The notes under the pieces were generated by a model that was not told where the DNA came from, did not search any database, and worked only from the letters and a program-made list of their open reading frames with translations. Made by a program: the position numbers and the translations under genes. Positions 5,397 through 6,155 of a stretch of 6,155 nt of DNA are shown here, one piece after another (the first letter of the stretch is position 1; every line of letters starts with the position of its first letter). Origin of the DNA: CAYSFW01 sp964620675 (GTDB lineage: Bacteria > Pseudomonadota > Gammaproteobacteria > UWMA-0217). The stretch is from contig CAZUJU010000097.1 of assembly GCA_964620675.1 (NCBI GenBank), forward strand, positions 1 to 6,155, read 5' to 3'.

Positions 5397-5945
5397 ATGA
5401 CCGAACGCGACGATCCGCCGAGCGACCGCGACCTGTTCCACGCCGCGATCGGCAACGTCAGGCGCATGCCGCAGGACCACCTCCCCCCAACCGTGCCGCC
5501 GCCTCTACCCGTACCACGCCAGACCCAGCTCGACGAACTGCGCGTGCGCGACGACATGATGAGCGATGAATACATCACCGAGGAAGTCCAACCCGGCGAC
5601 GTGCTCTGCCACCTCACACCCGGGATCTCCAAGCAGATCATGCGTCGGCTGCGGCGCGGCGAATACCGTCGCGAAGGCACCCTCGACCTCCACGGCCTGA
5701 CCGTCGAACAAGCACGCCAGGCGCTCGCAGCCTTCATCACCGAAGCCAAGGCACGCGACTGGCGCTGCGTACGGATCATCCACGGCAAGGGATTACGCTC
5801 CAGCAACCAGGGGCCGATCCTGAAATCCCGCCTCAACGCCTGGTTGCAGCAACGCAAGGAAGTCCTCGCGTTCTGCTCCGCCCCCCCGCGCGACGGCGGC
5901 ACCGGCGCAGTGTACGCGCTCCTGCGCGCCGCGCCCGGGCGGTAG
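5397..5945 (+). CDS. Smr-domain protein, SmrA-like (Smr/MutS2 C-terminal family)
   Basis: A 182-residue stand-alone Smr protein. Smr domains are nucleic-acid binding and often endonucleolytic; E. coli SmrB cuts mRNA at collided ribosomes, while SmrA/YdaL is less understood. The N-terminal part (SDRDLFHAAIGNVRRM, about 9-24) and a proline-rich linker (27-40) resemble the SmrA group. The Smr core spans about 94-178: LDLHGLTVEQARQAL (DxH motif D97/H99), RIIHGKGLRSSNQGP (HGKG 129-132), then VLAFCSAPPRDGGTGAVYALLR. Keeping DLHG argues for an active domain. No clear Shine-Dalgarno precedes ATG 5397, but it fits the family N-terminus. It is transcribed away from surE and ends with TAG. Confidence 0.9.
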   Translation: MTERDDPPSDRDLFHAAIGNVRRMPQDHLPPTVPPPLPVPRQTQLDELRVRDDMMSDEYITEEVQPGDVLCHLTPGISKQIMRRLRRGEYRREGTLDLHGLTVEQARQALAAFITEAKARDWRCVRIIHGKGLRSSNQGPILKSRLNAWLQQRKEVLAFCSAPPRDGGTGAVYALLRAAPGR

Positions 5946-6155
5946 CACAGACCGGCAGGTTCGAGAATGCATCCTCAGCAACCGTCGAAGGACGGCCCCT
6001 AGTACGTCATTTCACCTAGATTTTCGGGTCAATCCGATTCAGTTTGCTGAATCCTCAACTGACCATGGTTGCAAGGTTCATGCAACGAGGTACCCGGATG
6101 GGTTGCAACAAGCAACCCGCCCGTCCGTGGACACTGGGCCCCGGCAATCCCTGCC
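5946..6155. other. Region after the Smr gene with several short inverted repeats and no firm gene
   Basis: Four small palindromes stand out: CCGTC-GAAG-GACGG (5982-5995), GATTCAG-TTTG-CTGAATC (6036-6053), GTTGCA-7 nt-TGCAAC (6068-6086) and GGGTTGC-AACAA-GCAACCC (6100-6118). The last two share GGTTGCAA (6067-6074, 6101-6108). The first could be a weak end-of-transcript hairpin for the Smr gene, but no T-run follows. The others may be regulator sites or mobile-DNA debris. The stretch is less GC-rich than the genes to its left. Confidence 0.35.
6065..6155 (+). CDS. Possible start of a rightward reading frame, cut by window edge
   Basis: Three in-frame ATGs (6065, 6080, 6098) open a frame that runs off the window without a stop. 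The best supported start is 6098, with GAGG 7 nt upstream (6087-6090), giving MGCNKQPARPWTLGPGNPC. I do not recognise the product. Nineteen codons are too few to judge coding potential, and part of the frame overlaps inverted repeats. Confidence 0.22.
   Translation, partial: MVARFMQRGTRMGCNKQPARPWTLGPGNPC

Noticed and set aside
1..6155. CRISPR array, tRNA, rRNA or riboswitch
   Set aside because: No spaced direct repeats, no cloverleaf-like or rRNA sequence and no recognisable riboswitch core were seen on either strand.

Overview
This 6.2-kb window comes from a high-GC proteobacterium, most likely a gammaproteobacterium. The evidence is the surE-pcm-nlpD gene order, a divergent SmrA-like gene beside surE, and the style of the proteins. 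No gene pins the genus. There are no rRNA or tRNA genes and no CRISPR array. All genes except smr, and possibly one fragment at the right edge, lie on the minus strand.

Right half (about 2986-5945): a stationary-phase/stress cluster. surE (nucleotidase), pcm (isoaspartyl-protein repair methyltransferase) and nlpD (LysM/LytM lipoprotein that acts through an amidase) run leftward as one operon. An Smr-domain gene diverges from surE across a 59-bp gap. Two details stand out. A 180-bp hairpin-forming element with terminal inverted repeats and a TCA duplication has inserted at the surE stop codon, between surE and pcm. The nlpD start appears to be CTG, overlapping the pcm stop as CTGA and preceded by a very good Shine-Dalgarno. 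The rpoS gene that commonly follows nlpD in gammaproteobacteria is not there.

Middle (about 1248-2985): instead of rpoS there is a 133-bp gap with a plausible promoter, then a full-length selO (YdiU-type protein AMPylase) ending in the Cys-Ser-Ser tail that matches the selenocysteine position of animal SELENOO.

Left part (1-1247): an accessory-looking block. A gene-free stretch of about 260 bp separates selO from a compact FitAB/VapBC-type toxin-antitoxin operon (RHH antitoxin, then PIN toxin, junction TGAATG). A perfect 10-bp inverted repeat spans its -10 box. The PIN toxin is followed, after 42 bp and on the same strand, by the first 70 codons of a gene that looks like an MmeI-type DNA methyltransferase, cut by the window edge. 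This looks like a defence or addiction island beside core genes.

Right edge (5946-6155): no certain gene. It holds several short inverted repeats and a possible start of a rightward reading frame.

No wholly new multi-gene system can be shown here. The best leads are the insertion at the surE/pcm junction, the CTG start of nlpD, and the toxin-antitoxin/methyltransferase linkage that continues beyond the left edge.
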